Below are positions 23,212-31,385 of a stretch of 38,975 nucleotides of DNA, one piece after another. Each line of letters starts with the position of its first letter. Position 1 is the stretch's first letter. The position numbers and the translations under genes are program-made. The DNA comes from Acidimicrobiales bacterium (lineage in GTDB: Bacteria > Actinomycetota > Acidimicrobiia > Acidimicrobiales > Bog-793): positions 1-38,975 of the forward strand of contig DATLTN010000010.1 in the NCBI GenBank assembly GCA_035533595.1. Direction: 5' to 3'. The notes under the pieces were generated by a model. That model ran no database searches. It saw only the letters and a program-made list of their open reading frames with translations, and was not told the DNA's origin.

Positions 23212-24366
23212 ATGGCGAGCGCCTTCCTGACCGTCGAGGACTTCCGTCGCCGGGCGCGGCGACGGCTTCCGAGGGTTGCCTTCGACTTCGTCGACGGGGC
23301 GGCCGAGAGTGAGGGCACGATGCGCGCCAACCTCAGCGCCTTCACCGAGGTCCACCTCCGGCCGCGCAACGGCACCCGCGTCGGCCTCCCGGACCTGCGC
23401 ACGACGGTCCTCGGCCAGGAGCTGTCGATGCCGGTCGCGCTCGCGCCCTGCGGGATGGCGCGCGTCGTGCACCCCGCGGGCGACCTCGCCGCGGTGCGCG
23501 CCGCCGGGCGGGCGGGGACCGCCTTCACCCTCTCCACGATGTCGGGTCACGCCCTCGAGGAGATCGCCGCCGCCTCCGCGGGGCCGCTCTGGTACCAGGT
23601 CTACGACGTCGGTGGCCGCCCGCGCGTCGAGCGGGCGCTTGCACGCGCCGCCGAGGCGGGCTACCGGGCGATCATGGTCACCCTCGACACCCAGGTGAGC
23701 GCGGGCCGCCTGCGCGACTCCCGCAACGGGACGGCGGTGCTGCTCGGGCCGCGGCCGCTGCCCAAGGCCCGCTACCTCCCGCAGATGCTCGCCAACCCCG
23801 GGTGGCTGGCGAGGCGCTTCCGCGACGGCCTCGTGCCGCGGGTCCCGAACGTCCTCCAGGAGGACGGCACACCGGAGTACCTCTGGAAGAACGTCCGCCC
23901 CTGCTCCCTGTCCTGGGAGGACTTCACCTGGCTGCGCGAGGCCTGGAAGGGGCCGGTGATGGTGAAGGGCGTGCTCGGCGCCGAGGACACCCGGCGCGCC
24001 GTCGACCTCGGCGTCGACGCGGTCATCGTCTCCAACCACGGGGGCCGCCAGCTCGACGGGGTGCACGCCACCTTGGAGGTGCTCCCCGAGGTCATCGGGG
24101 CCGCCGCGGGGCGGTGCGAGGTGCTCCTCGACGGCGGCATCCGCCGCGGCAACGACGTCGTGAAGGCGCTCGCCCTCGGGGCGCGGGCGGTGCTCATCGG
24201 CCGCCCCTGGATGTACGCGCTCGGCGGCGCGGGCGAGGCGGGGATCGACCGGCTGCTCGCGATCCTGCGCGCCGACCTCACCCGCGACCTACAGCTGATG
24301 GGCTGCGCGAAGCTCTCCGAGCTCGGCGCCGAGTCGGTCACCGCCCCGGTTTCCTGGTTCGGGTGA
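23212..24366 (+). CDS. FMN-dependent alpha-hydroxy-acid oxidase/dehydrogenase
   Basis: The 384-residue TIM-barrel flavoprotein belongs to the glycolate oxidase/LldD/mandelate dehydrogenase family. The active-site base and substrate Arg are in SNHGGRQLDG (H276, R279). K252 (VMVKGVL), D159 (VTLDTQV) and Y131 (WYQVYDV) are in place, and the FMN-phosphate motif is LDGGIRRGNDVVKALALGA. Phe26 (FDFVDGAAE) replaces the Tyr that in glycolate oxidase (Tyr24) contacts the substrate carboxylate, which may point to a different 2-hydroxy acid. The internal loop about 180-230 is moderately long but lacks a membrane-insertion segment. The ATG at 23212 follows GAGGGGGAAAC. Its stop overlaps the next GTG by 4 bp, so it forms an operon with the MmgE/PrpD gene. 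Confidence 0.92.
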   Translation: MASAFLTVEDFRRRARRRLPRVAFDFVDGAAESEGTMRANLSAFTEVHLRPRNGTRVGLPDLRTTVLGQELSMPVALAPCGMARVVHPAGDLAAVRAAGRAGTAFTLSTMSGHALEEIAAASAGPLWYQVYDVGGRPRVERALARAAEAGYRAIMVTLDTQVSAGRLRDSRNGTAVLLGPRPLPKARYLPQMLANPGWLARRFRDGLVPRVPNVLQEDGTPEYLWKNVRPCSLSWEDFTWLREAWKGPVMVKGVLGAEDTRRAVDLGVDAVIVSNHGGRQLDGVHATLEVLPEVIGAAAGRCEVLLDGGIRRGNDVVKALALGARAVLIGRPWMYALGGAGEAGIDRLLAILRADLTRDLQLMGCAKLSELGAESVTAPVSWFG

Positions 24367-25754
24367 GCGCGCCCGACGCGGCGCCGATCGAGCGCCTCGC
24401 GGCCTTCGCCGCCGGCAGCGGATCGCTCGCGCTCGACGAGGTCCTCGTACCACGCACGCAACTCCTCGTCCTCGACACCCTCGGCTGCGCGGTGCTCGCC
24501 GCGCACCTCGAGCCGACAGAGGCGCTGCTCGCCACGCTGCAGGCGGGCGAGCCGGCGGGGCCCTCCCGGCTGTGGTTCCACGACGGGGGCCTCTCGCCCG
24601 CCAACGCGGCGATGCTGAACGCCACCGCGGTGCACGGCTTCGAGCTCGACGACATCACCACCTCCCTCGGCCACTACGGCTCGGTGACCGTCCCGGTGGC
24701 GCTCGCCCTCGCCGACGCCGGCCACCTGCTCAGCGGCGCGGCGCTGCTGCGCGCCGTCGTCGTCGGCATCGAGGTCGGGCTGCGGGTCAACGAGTGCGTC
24801 GGCGGGGTCCCACACCTGCAGCTCGGCTTCCACGGCCCGAGCGTCTTCGGGACCTTCGCCGCCGCCGCGACGGCCGGCGCCGTGCTCGGCCTCTCGCCCG
24901 CCGAGATGACGCACGCCCTCTGCCACGCGGCGCAGTTCACCGCCGGGCTGATGGGCGCGCAGCACGGCGGGATGGGCAAGCGCCTCCTCCCGGGGCGCGC
25001 CGCGCACAGCGGGATTCTCGCCGCAGGCCTCGCGGCGCACGGCTTCACGAGCACCCCCGCCCTCTTCGCCCGTGGCTACGGCAGCTTCCCCGAGGCCTTC
25101 TCCGGCGGCGGCGAGGGCTACGACCTCGCCCGCCTCGCGGAGGGGCTCGGGAGCGACCTGCGGGCGCACAAGGTGAACTTCAAGCTGTGGGCCTGCAGGA
25201 TCCCGATCCACCCCTCGCTCGAGGCGATCCGGCAGTTGCGCGCCGCCACCCCCTTCGCGGCGGAGGAGGTGGAGCGGCTGGAGGTCGCGCTCACCGGCGG
25301 GGCCTTCCGCTCGGTCGGCCACCCCTACCGCCCGGACACCGTCGCCTCCGCCCAGCTCAACCTGCAGTACTGCGTGGCGATGATGCTGCTCGAGGGCGAC
25401 GTCTTCGAGCAGCAGTTCCGCGCCGAGCGCCTGCGCGACCCCGCCGTGCTCGACCTCGCGGCGCGGGTCCGCGTGCGCCACGACCCGCGCCTCGACGACG
25501 CGGCGCGGGACCCGATCACCCAGCCCTCGCTCGTCGAGATGACGCTCGCCGACGGCCGCCGCCTGCGGGGGGAGGGGTTCCTCCCGGGGGCGACCGCCCC
25601 CGTCCCGGCCGAGGTCGTCCTCGCGAAGTTCCAGCGCATGTGCGAGGCGGCGCTCGAGAAGGAGCACGCCGACGAGCTCGCGGCATGCTGTCTCGACCTC
25701 GAGCACGCCCCCGACCTGCGGGCGCTCTCGGCGCTCCTCGCGCCCACCCGCTGA
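24363..25754 (+). CDS. MmgE/PrpD family protein
   Basis: The 463-residue product of the MmgE/PrpD fold covers 2-methylcitrate dehydratase, cis-aconitate decarboxylase and many uncharacterised members. Family segments are LDTLGCAVLAA, NATAVHGFELDD (H and DD at the active-site region), HYGSVTVPVALALAD, GFHGPSVFGTFAAAA, GLMGAQHGGMGKRLLPGRAA (Lys and Arg typical), and FKLWACRIPIHP near residue 280. It is full length. The GTG at 24363 overlaps the oxidase stop. Together the pair could oxidise and then dehydrate or rearrange a small hydroxy acid. Without propionate genes nearby, a methylcitrate role is not supported. Confidence 0.92.
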   Translation: MSAPDAAPIERLAAFAAGSGSLALDEVLVPRTQLLVLDTLGCAVLAAHLEPTEALLATLQAGEPAGPSRLWFHDGGLSPANAAMLNATAVHGFELDDITTSLGHYGSVTVPVALALADAGHLLSGAALLRAVVVGIEVGLRVNECVGGVPHLQLGFHGPSVFGTFAAAATAGAVLGLSPAEMTHALCHAAQFTAGLMGAQHGGMGKRLLPGRAAHSGILAAGLAAHGFTSTPALFARGYGSFPEAFSGGGEGYDLARLAEGLGSDLRAHKVNFKLWACRIPIHPSLEAIRQLRAATPFAAEEVERLEVALTGGAFRSVGHPYRPDTVASAQLNLQYCVAMMLLEGDVFEQQFRAERLRDPAVLDLAARVRVRHDPRLDDAARDPITQPSLVEMTLADGRRLRGEGFLPGATAPVPAEVVLAKFQRMCEAALEKEHADELAACCLDLEHAPDLRALSALLAPTR

Positions 25755-25774
25755 GGGCGCGGCGCGCCGCGGCG

Positions 25775-26758
25775 TCAGGGGCGGCGCACGTCCTTCGGCA
25801 GCAGCGAGCGGATCTCCTCGAGCACCTCGGCCGTGAAGTCGTACTGACGGGGGCCGGGGAGCACCGTCGAGCGGTGGTCGGTGATCGAGAGGATCACGTC
25901 GTCGAAGCCGATCTCCTCGAGCTCGAGGAGGCGCTCGGTCGCCACCTCGGCGCCGCAGCGCAGGTGGAAGGCGCCCGCCTCGTCGAGGGCCGTGGTCGGC
26001 GCCGAGAGGTCACACTCGACCGAGGTCATCAGCGCGCGGCCGCCGCCGAGGTCCCGGTAGCGCTTGACCGCGTCGCGCATCTTCACCCAGCCGCCGAACA
26101 TCGCCCCCGCCCCGCCGGAGGCCATCCAGCCGTCGAACTGCGTGGCGGCCCGGCGGAGCTGGGCGGCGGAGTACCAGGCACCGAGGACGAAGCGGGGCGC
26201 GCCGACCTTCACGGGCCACGCCGGCTCGTCCGCCCAGGGGTCAGCCTCGCCGAAGGCGCCACCCAGCCAGTGGCCGTAGGCGTTGTCGGTGCCCTTCTCG
26301 GCGAAGAGCGCCTCGAGCTCGGGCACCTGCCGCCCCGCGAAGACCTGGCGGATGGCGAGCATCCCCTCGCCGAGGAGCGTGAAGCGCTGCTCCCAGTCGA
26401 CGCCCACCGAGTCGTACTCGCGGGGCTGGGAGCCGGTCCCCACGCCGATCGTCACCCGACCCGGCGCGAAGGTCTGCAGGGTGAACATCCGCTGTGCGGA
26501 GTCGTACTTGTTGCGCAGCGAGACGATGTGGATCGCGGTCCCGAGCTCGATGCGCTCGGTCGCGTAGGCGGCGAGCGCGAGGTAGGCGAAGGGGTCCGGG
26601 CCGTCGAGGCGGGGGTAGCCAGGGAGCGGCAAGCGGTCGCTCACCCAGAGGCTGTCGAGCCCGGCCGCTTCGATCATGCGCGCCCGCTCCGCGACGCCCT
26701 GCGCGTCGAGGAGCGTGCCGGTGATGTCCACGTACGGGGGCAGGACGCCGATGCGCAT
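25775..26758 (-). CDS. LLM class flavin-dependent oxidoreductase
   Basis: The 327-residue luciferase-like TIM barrel starts MRIGVLPPYVD and has AERARMIEAAGLDSLWVSDRL, RIELGTAI, FAPGRVTIGVGTG (the usual LxPGRxxLGxGxG motif) and a late DHRSTVLPG. Members use FMNH2 or F420 and act as monooxygenases or reductases; the actinobacterial context makes F420 possible. The ATG at 26758 is chosen because the conserved N-terminus begins there. The AGGAG only three bases before is close, but the longer start at 26791 adds an unlike sequence. It is divergent from the EthD-like gene, with 122 bp between. Confidence 0.9.
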   Translation of the reverse strand: MRIGVLPPYVDITGTLLDAQGVAERARMIEAAGLDSLWVSDRLPLPGYPRLDGPDPFAYLALAAYATERIELGTAIHIVSLRNKYDSAQRMFTLQTFAPGRVTIGVGTGSQPREYDSVGVDWEQRFTLLGEGMLAIRQVFAGRQVPELEALFAEKGTDNAYGHWLGGAFGEADPWADEPAWPVKVGAPRFVLGAWYSAAQLRRAATQFDGWMASGGAGAMFGGWVKMRDAVKRYRDLGGGRALMTSVECDLSAPTTALDEAGAFHLRCGAEVATERLLELEEIGFDDVILSITDHRSTVLPGPRQYDFTAEVLEEIRSLLPKDVRRP

Positions 26759-26848
26759 GGTCTCCTCGTCTCGGTGCGGGCGCCCCATCATGGTCGACCC
26801 GCCCGCGGACGGCCCGAGGGCTTCCGGCGAGAGGCGACCCGGGCGGCA

Positions 26849-26854
26849 TAGCCT
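26849..26854 (+). promoter_or_regulatory. -10 element TAGCCT for the EthD-like gene
   Basis: GGCA-TAGCCT predicts a start near 26861, with GGAGG at 26871-26875 and the GTG at 26881. The leader would be about 20 nt. Confidence 0.4.
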
Positions 26855-26880
26855 TTTCGGAGACCCCGACGGAGGCGCCC

Positions 26881-27510
26881 GTGGCCGAGACGACAGAGGC
26901 GCAGCAGACGCTGTGGAGCGGCCTCGACCTCCGTTCGGGGATCAAGGGCGGCTCCCAGGCGGCCCGCGAGCTGCTCCGCAACTCCGTTTGGCAGAACGAA
27001 CTAGAGGGCGGCGAGCGCTACGAGCTGCTCGCCCTCGCCTCGCGCACCCGTCCCGCTGCCTTCCTCAGCGCCATCGACCTGCCGGGCGGTGTCGCGCCGC
27101 AGCTGCGGTGGCGGGGCGACCTCGCGGTCGCCTGGTCCCTCCGCTACCGCCGTGTCGCCGAGACGGCTCCGCGCACCGCCCCGCCCTTCGCGATCTACGT
27201 GCTCGGCGTGAATCCTCCGGCGGGCCTCACCGACGAGGAGATGGTCGAGTTCGACGGCTTCTACACGAGTGTCCACATGCCCGAGGTCGCCGAGCGGCGC
27301 AACTGCCTGCGGGCGACCCGCTACGAGCTCGAGCAGGCGCTCCATCCCGCGGGGCGGGGCAGCCCGCGCTTCCTCGTCGTCTACGAGGTCGACGAGGCCG
27401 GCTCGCAGAACCGCAAGCACATCGGCGCGCCGTACACGGCGGGGCCGCCGGTCTGGCAGCGGCACACGACCCCCTGGCGCTTCTGGTACCGGCGCCTCGG
27501 CGACGACTAG
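26881..27510 (+). CDS. EthD-like / dimeric alpha-beta barrel protein
   Basis: The 209-residue product has a C-terminal half beginning at PPFAIYVLGVNPP that reads like the EthD/ferredoxin-like dimeric barrel. FDGFYTSVHMPEVAER corresponds to the family's WYxxxHxPE motif, in which the His is functionally important, and a strand FLVVYEVDE follows. The N-terminal 90 residues resemble the same half-barrel (YELLALASRTRPAAFLSAI), so the protein may be a tandem fused barrel. The reaction is unknown; relatives assist aromatic or polyketide catabolism. It is divergent from an LLM oxidoreductase, which may be a partner. The GTG at 26881 follows GGAGG. Confidence 0.75.
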   Translation: MAETTEAQQTLWSGLDLRSGIKGGSQAARELLRNSVWQNELEGGERYELLALASRTRPAAFLSAIDLPGGVAPQLRWRGDLAVAWSLRYRRVAETAPRTAPPFAIYVLGVNPPAGLTDEEMVEFDGFYTSVHMPEVAERRNCLRATRYELEQALHPAGRGSPRFLVVYEVDEAGSQNRKHIGAPYTAGPPVWQRHTTPWRFWYRRLGDD

Positions 27511-27821
27511 ACCGCCGCAGGGCTTTCCGGGGCGGGCGGGCGGCGCCGGGGGGGCGCGCCCCTCGGGCCGCGACCGCAGGTCCGCCGGCTGTGGGTGAAC
27601 CCGCCCCTCACGGACCCACCTCGTCGGCGTGCGCTTGCGGCGAACGGCGGTCACGGCACCACGTAGATGTAACGAGGATGCACCCGAATGTGACAGTTGC
27701 CCTACCGGATGAACTAACGTCCGACACGTAGCGAATGTAACGACGGTTAACCAGTGCCTGTGGTTGGATCACCGGCAGCCTGGTCACCATCCGGGGCAAT
27801 CATCTCAAGGGGGGCAACGCA
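27511..27821. other. 311-bp intergenic region upstream of the ABC importer
   Basis: The first part is very GC-rich and contains the palindrome GGGGCGCGCCCC (27551-27562), a possible terminator for the EthD-like gene. The second part, from about 27640, looks less GC-rich. It contains three ATGTNACR repeats, a candidate promoter (GTGACA at 27690-27695 and TAACGT at 27715-27720, spacer 19), and the palindrome GGTTAACC near 27747. No gene or RNA is recognised. A ribosome-binding site AAGGGGGG sits before the GTG at 27822. Confidence 0.55.
27667..27742. repeat. Three ATGTNACR repeats, candidate operator of the importer operon
   Basis: ATGTAACG at 27667-27674, ATGTGACA at 27688-27695 and ATGTAACG at 27735-27742. 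The first two are 21 bp apart (two helical turns) and the second overlaps the proposed -35. The first and third share the ten bases ATGTAACGAS. No regulator gene is adjacent. Confidence 0.45.
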
Positions 27822-29381
27822 GTGGGGCGATTTCGACGGCTGCTCGTGGTGTTTTTGAGCGCGATTTCCATGACGTTCGCAATACCGGCGGCATCGGCGC
27901 TCGCCAGCACCTCGTCGACCGGAGCGATCAAGCATGGCGGCACCCTGAACGTCCTTGACATCGGTGGCGAATACCGCTCGCTGAGCTCGCTGCAGAAGAG
28001 CGGCCTCGGAAACTTCCTCAAGTACTCGGCGGTCTACCAGAACCTGTTCACGTTCAACTCCGCCGGGCAACTCATCCCGCAGCTGGCGCTCTCGTACCAG
28101 TACTCCAGCAACAACACGGTGATCACGGTCCAGCTCCGCCGTGGTGTCCACTTCCAGGACGGCACCCTCATGAGCGCCCAGGCGGTGGCCTTCGACATCA
28201 ACGAGTGGGCGAACCCCGCCGTGAACTCCGAGTGCGCCCCCTACCTCACGAACCTCACCTCGGCGGTGGCGTCGGGCGCCAACACCGTCGTGATCACGTT
28301 CAGGGTCCCCTACGGCGCGTTCATGCGCATCGTGAGCGGCACGATCTGCGGCGCCGTCGTCTCCCCGACGGCGGTCCAGACCGAGGGGCTCACCGGCTTC
28401 GGCACCCACCCGGTCGGCACCGGCCCCTACGCCTTCGCGTCCGAGGTGCTCGGCACCTCCTCGACGTGGACCAAGTGGTCCGGCTACTGGGACAAGCGGA
28501 ACGCGGGCTACTACAACACGATCACCGTGTCGGCCATCGACAACGACCAGAGCTGTCTCGCGGCAGTCGAGTCGGGCACCGCGCAGGTCTGCGCCAACGG
28601 TGACCCCACGGACTACCTCTCCGTCCGGCACAACCCGCGGGTGCACACGATCGTCGGTCCGGCGGTGGCCGTCGAGGACATCTCGTTCAACCAGCAACAG
28701 GCGCCTTTCAACAACCTGCTCGCGCGCCGGGCCGTCGCGGAGGCGATCGACACCGCGGCGATCTCGAAGAGCCTCTACCGCGGCGTGGTGCCGGCGACCC
28801 AGTCGATCCTCGCGCCGAGCGAGTTCGGCTTCCCGGGCCTGAAGGTGAAGGGTTACCCGAAGTACAGCATCGCCAACGCGCGCGCTGACGTCGCGCAGCT
28901 TCCGGGGCACACGCTCTCCTTCACGCTGGTCTGTCAGACGGTGCCGGGCGAGATCACCCTCGCAGAGGCGCTCCAGTCCCAGTTGGCGAGCGCCGGGATC
29001 ACGATGACGATCAACCCCGAGGACATCGTCACGATCCTCAGCCAGATCCGTCAGAACCAGTACCAGGCGTCGCAGCTCGGCACCACCGGCTACCCCGACC
29101 CCGATGTCGTCTACTACCGCAACTACAACTCGGCGAGCAGCAACGACAACACGGCGACCAACGACCCGATCATCAACCAGTACTCCCTGAAGGGACGCGA
29201 GACGGTCTCCGGGCCGCAGCGGCTGGCGCTCTACAACAAGGTCACCGCCGAGGTGGCCAAGGACCTTCCGAGCGTGCCCCTCTTCCCGCAGCCGCTGTAC
29301 TACTTCGTCTCTCCGAAGCTGCGAGGGTTCAACCCGGTCGGCTCCGAGATCATCCAGTGGCAGGACGTGTACTCGGCGTAG
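27822..29381 (+). CDS. ABC transporter substrate-binding protein (peptide/nickel family 5)
   Basis: The 519-residue SBP_bac_5 protein captures the ligand outside the cell for the permeases encoded downstream. An N-terminal signal (about 1-28, RFRRLLVVFLSAISMTF then ASALAS) has no lipobox Cys. RRLLV gives a weak Tat-like motif. Family features are KHGGTLNVLDIGG, LALSYQYSSNNTVITVQLRRGVHFQDGT (split here by family consensus at LRRGVKFHDG), GTGPYAF, and the C-terminal PLFPQPLYYFVSP. A disulfide is possible between several exported cysteines. The GTG at 27822 has AAGGGGGG upstream. A large hairpin follows the gene, as usual where binding protein must exceed permease. The ligand may be a peptide, cyclic amide or other solute. 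Confidence 0.93.
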   Translation: MGRFRRLLVVFLSAISMTFAIPAASALASTSSTGAIKHGGTLNVLDIGGEYRSLSSLQKSGLGNFLKYSAVYQNLFTFNSAGQLIPQLALSYQYSSNNTVITVQLRRGVHFQDGTLMSAQAVAFDINEWANPAVNSECAPYLTNLTSAVASGANTVVITFRVPYGAFMRIVSGTICGAVVSPTAVQTEGLTGFGTHPVGTGPYAFASEVLGTSSTWTKWSGYWDKRNAGYYNTITVSAIDNDQSCLAAVESGTAQVCANGDPTDYLSVRHNPRVHTIVGPAVAVEDISFNQQQAPFNNLLARRAVAEAIDTAAISKSLYRGVVPATQSILAPSEFGFPGLKVKGYPKYSIANARADVAQLPGHTLSFTLVCQTVPGEITLAEALQSQLASAGITMTINPEDIVTILSQIRQNQYQASQLGTTGYPDPDVVYYRNYNSASSNDNTATNDPIINQYSLKGRETVSGPQRLALYNKVTAEVAKDLPSVPLFPQPLYYFVSPKLRGFNPVGSEIIQWQDVYSA

Positions 29382-29415
29382 GTCTGAGGATCGCACCCCG
29401 AGCATCAGTGTTGAT

Positions 29416-29454
29416 CGCACCGCCGTCCCCACTTGTATCGGGGACGGCGGTGCG
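29416..29454 (+). terminator. Intercistronic hairpin between binding protein and permease genes
   Basis: Fifteen-bp perfect arms (CGCACCGCCGTCCCC and its complement) flank a nine-base loop ACTTGTATC, with no U-tract. It probably attenuates transcription and/or protects the 3' end of the binding-protein mRNA, giving the usual excess of that subunit. Confidence 0.75.
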
Positions 29455-29537
29455 GCAACTCGAGCGGATCCGCGCCCCGCGCATCACGCAGCTGGCCGAC
29501 GAATGACGACCGACCCGTCAACCTCGAAGGGGTGTAA

Positions 29538-30506
29538 GTGAGGTACGTCCTGGATCTCGTGGGGAGACGTATCCTCCAGGCGATCCCCGTCATGCTCGGC
29601 GTGTCGTTGATCGTCTTCTCGCTTCTCAGCCTTCTCCCCGGGAGCGCCGCGCTCGCGATCCTCGGACCGGGGGCGACGAATGCGCAGGTCGCACACCTCT
29701 CCCAGCAGCTCGGCCTCAACCAGCCCTTCGTGGAGCGGTACCTGATCTGGGTGGGCCACGCGATCACCGGCAACCTCGGCACCTCACTCCTCACGAACCA
29801 GCCCGTGATCGCCGAGATCGAGCAACGACTGCCGGTGAGCTTCGAGATCATGGTGATCTCCTACATCCTGTCCCTCGGCACCGCGATTCCCGTCGCCATC
29901 CTCGCGGCGCGCCGGCCGCGTGGCATTGCCGACTCGATCAACCGTCTGTTCTCGACGGTCGCCCTCTCGGTCCCCGGGTTCGTCACCGCCCTGCTGCTCA
30001 TCCTCGTCTTCTCGGTCAAGCTGGGGCTGCTCCCGACAGAAGGGTTCGTGCCGCTGGCACACGGGCTGGTCCCCAACGTGAAGAGCCTGATCCTTCCTTC
30101 GGCCTCCGTCAGCGTGGGGCTGTTCGCGAACTACAGCAGGATCCTCCGGTCCGACATGATCGACCAGCTCCGGAACGAGGACTACGTGCTCACGGCGCGA
30201 GCGAAGGGGATCGGCCAATGGAGGATCCTGTTCCTCCACGTCGCCAAGAACTCCCTCTTCCCCCTCATCACCGTCGTCGGGACCAACTTCGGCTACCTCA
30301 TCGGCGGCGTCGTCGTCGTGGAGAACGTCTTCGGGCTCCCCGGCATGGGGCAGCTGATGCAGTACTCGATCCTCAACCGGGACTACACGGTCGTACAGGG
30401 CGAGGTCATCCTCATCGCCGTCGCCGTGATCCTCATGAACCTCGTCACCGACCTCGCCTACATCTTCCTCGACCCGAGAGTGCGCTATGGCGCTACCGGT
30501 AACTGA
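29538..30506 (+). CDS. ABC transporter permease, DppB/OppB type
   Basis: The 322-residue inner-membrane subunit has six predicted helices. The N-terminus VGRRILQAIPVMLGVSLIVF is typical, and the region GLNQPFVERYLIWVGHAITGNLGTSL is the conserved external loop. The EAA motif reads ARAKGIGQWRILFLHVAKNS, with the helix after it FPLITVVGTNFGYLIGG, followed by VENVFGLPGMGQL. It pairs with the DppC-type subunit encoded next, whose ATG lies 20 bp inside this gene. The GTG at 29538 follows GAAGGGG. Confidence 0.95.
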   Translation: MRYVLDLVGRRILQAIPVMLGVSLIVFSLLSLLPGSAALAILGPGATNAQVAHLSQQLGLNQPFVERYLIWVGHAITGNLGTSLLTNQPVIAEIEQRLPVSFEIMVISYILSLGTAIPVAILAARRPRGIADSINRLFSTVALSVPGFVTALLLILVFSVKLGLLPTEGFVPLAHGLVPNVKSLILPSASVSVGLFANYSRILRSDMIDQLRNEDYVLTARAKGIGQWRILFLHVAKNSLFPLITVVGTNFGYLIGGVVVVENVFGLPGMGQLMQYSILNRDYTVVQGEVILIAVAVILMNLVTDLAYIFLDPRVRYGATGN

Positions 30507-31377
30507 CAACCTGGCTCAGACGGAGCCAGCCGAGGCGACACTCCCCTTCTGGGCGCGCTCGCACTTCCGGATGCGGCGCAGCGCCCTCGCCCTCTACATC
30601 CCGCTCGGTGCGCTCATCCTGCTCGTCGTGGCGTGCTTCTTCGGGCCGTGGATCCTGCACCTTCCCCCGGCGAGCTTCGCCAACATCGCGAACAGCAACC
30701 TGCCGCTCGGATCCCCCGGGCACCTTCTCGGGACGGACCAGCTCGGCAACGACATGCTGTCCCGGACGCTCGTCGGCGGGCGGGTGTCGATGGTCGTCGG
30801 CTTCGGCGCGACCCTCGTCGGGTTCGTGATCGGGACCTCCATCGGCGTCGTCGCGGGCTACTTCGGCGGCGCGGTCGAGACGGTGCTGATGCGCATCCTC
30901 GACATGGTGCTCGCCTTCCCCTCGCTCATCCTCGCGATGACGCTCGTGGTCTTCCTCGGGCCGAGTGAGCGCAACGAGATCATCGCCATCTCGTTCTTCG
31001 CGATCCCGAACTACGCCCGGCTCTCGCGGGCTGCCACCCTCAAGATCCGCGAACGTGAGTACGTGCTGGTCGGGAGGGTGATCGGCGCCGGCCCCCGGCA
31101 CATCATGATCCGCCACGTCTTCTCGAACGTGCTGCCCTCGCTGCTCACCATCGTTCCCTTGACGGTCGCCGTCGCGATGATCATCGAGGCGACGCTGAGC
31201 TTCCTCGGCCTCGGCGTGCGCCCGCCCACGCCGAGCTGGGGAAACATGATCGCCCAGGGTCAGGCCACGATGTCGATCGCGCCCCAGGACATCATCATCC
31301 CCGCCGTCGGGCTCTTCCTCACGGTGCTCTTCTTGAACCTGACCGCGGAGCAGTGGCGCCTCCGGATCTCGCAGTAG
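30487..31377 (+). CDS. ABC transporter permease, DppC/OppC type
   Basis: The 296-residue second permease has the N-terminal helix (LYIPLGALILLVVACFFGPW), the periplasmic HLLGTDQLGNDMLSRTLVGGR motif typical of the DppC group, and an EAA loop near EREYVLVGRVIGAGPRHIM. The end ATLSFLGLGVRPPTPSWGNM is diagnostic. It overlaps dppB-like by 20 bp and precedes the ATPase genes by only 8 bp, so the five genes read as one operon. Confidence 0.95.
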   Translation: MALPVTDNLAQTEPAEATLPFWARSHFRMRRSALALYIPLGALILLVVACFFGPWILHLPPASFANIANSNLPLGSPGHLLGTDQLGNDMLSRTLVGGRVSMVVGFGATLVGFVIGTSIGVVAGYFGGAVETVLMRILDMVLAFPSLILAMTLVVFLGPSERNEIIAISFFAIPNYARLSRAATLKIREREYVLVGRVIGAGPRHIMIRHVFSNVLPSLLTIVPLTVAVAMIIEATLSFLGLGVRPPTPSWGNMIAQGQATMSIAPQDIIIPAVGLFLTVLFLNLTAEQWRLRISQ

Positions 31378-31385
31378 GTCGACGA

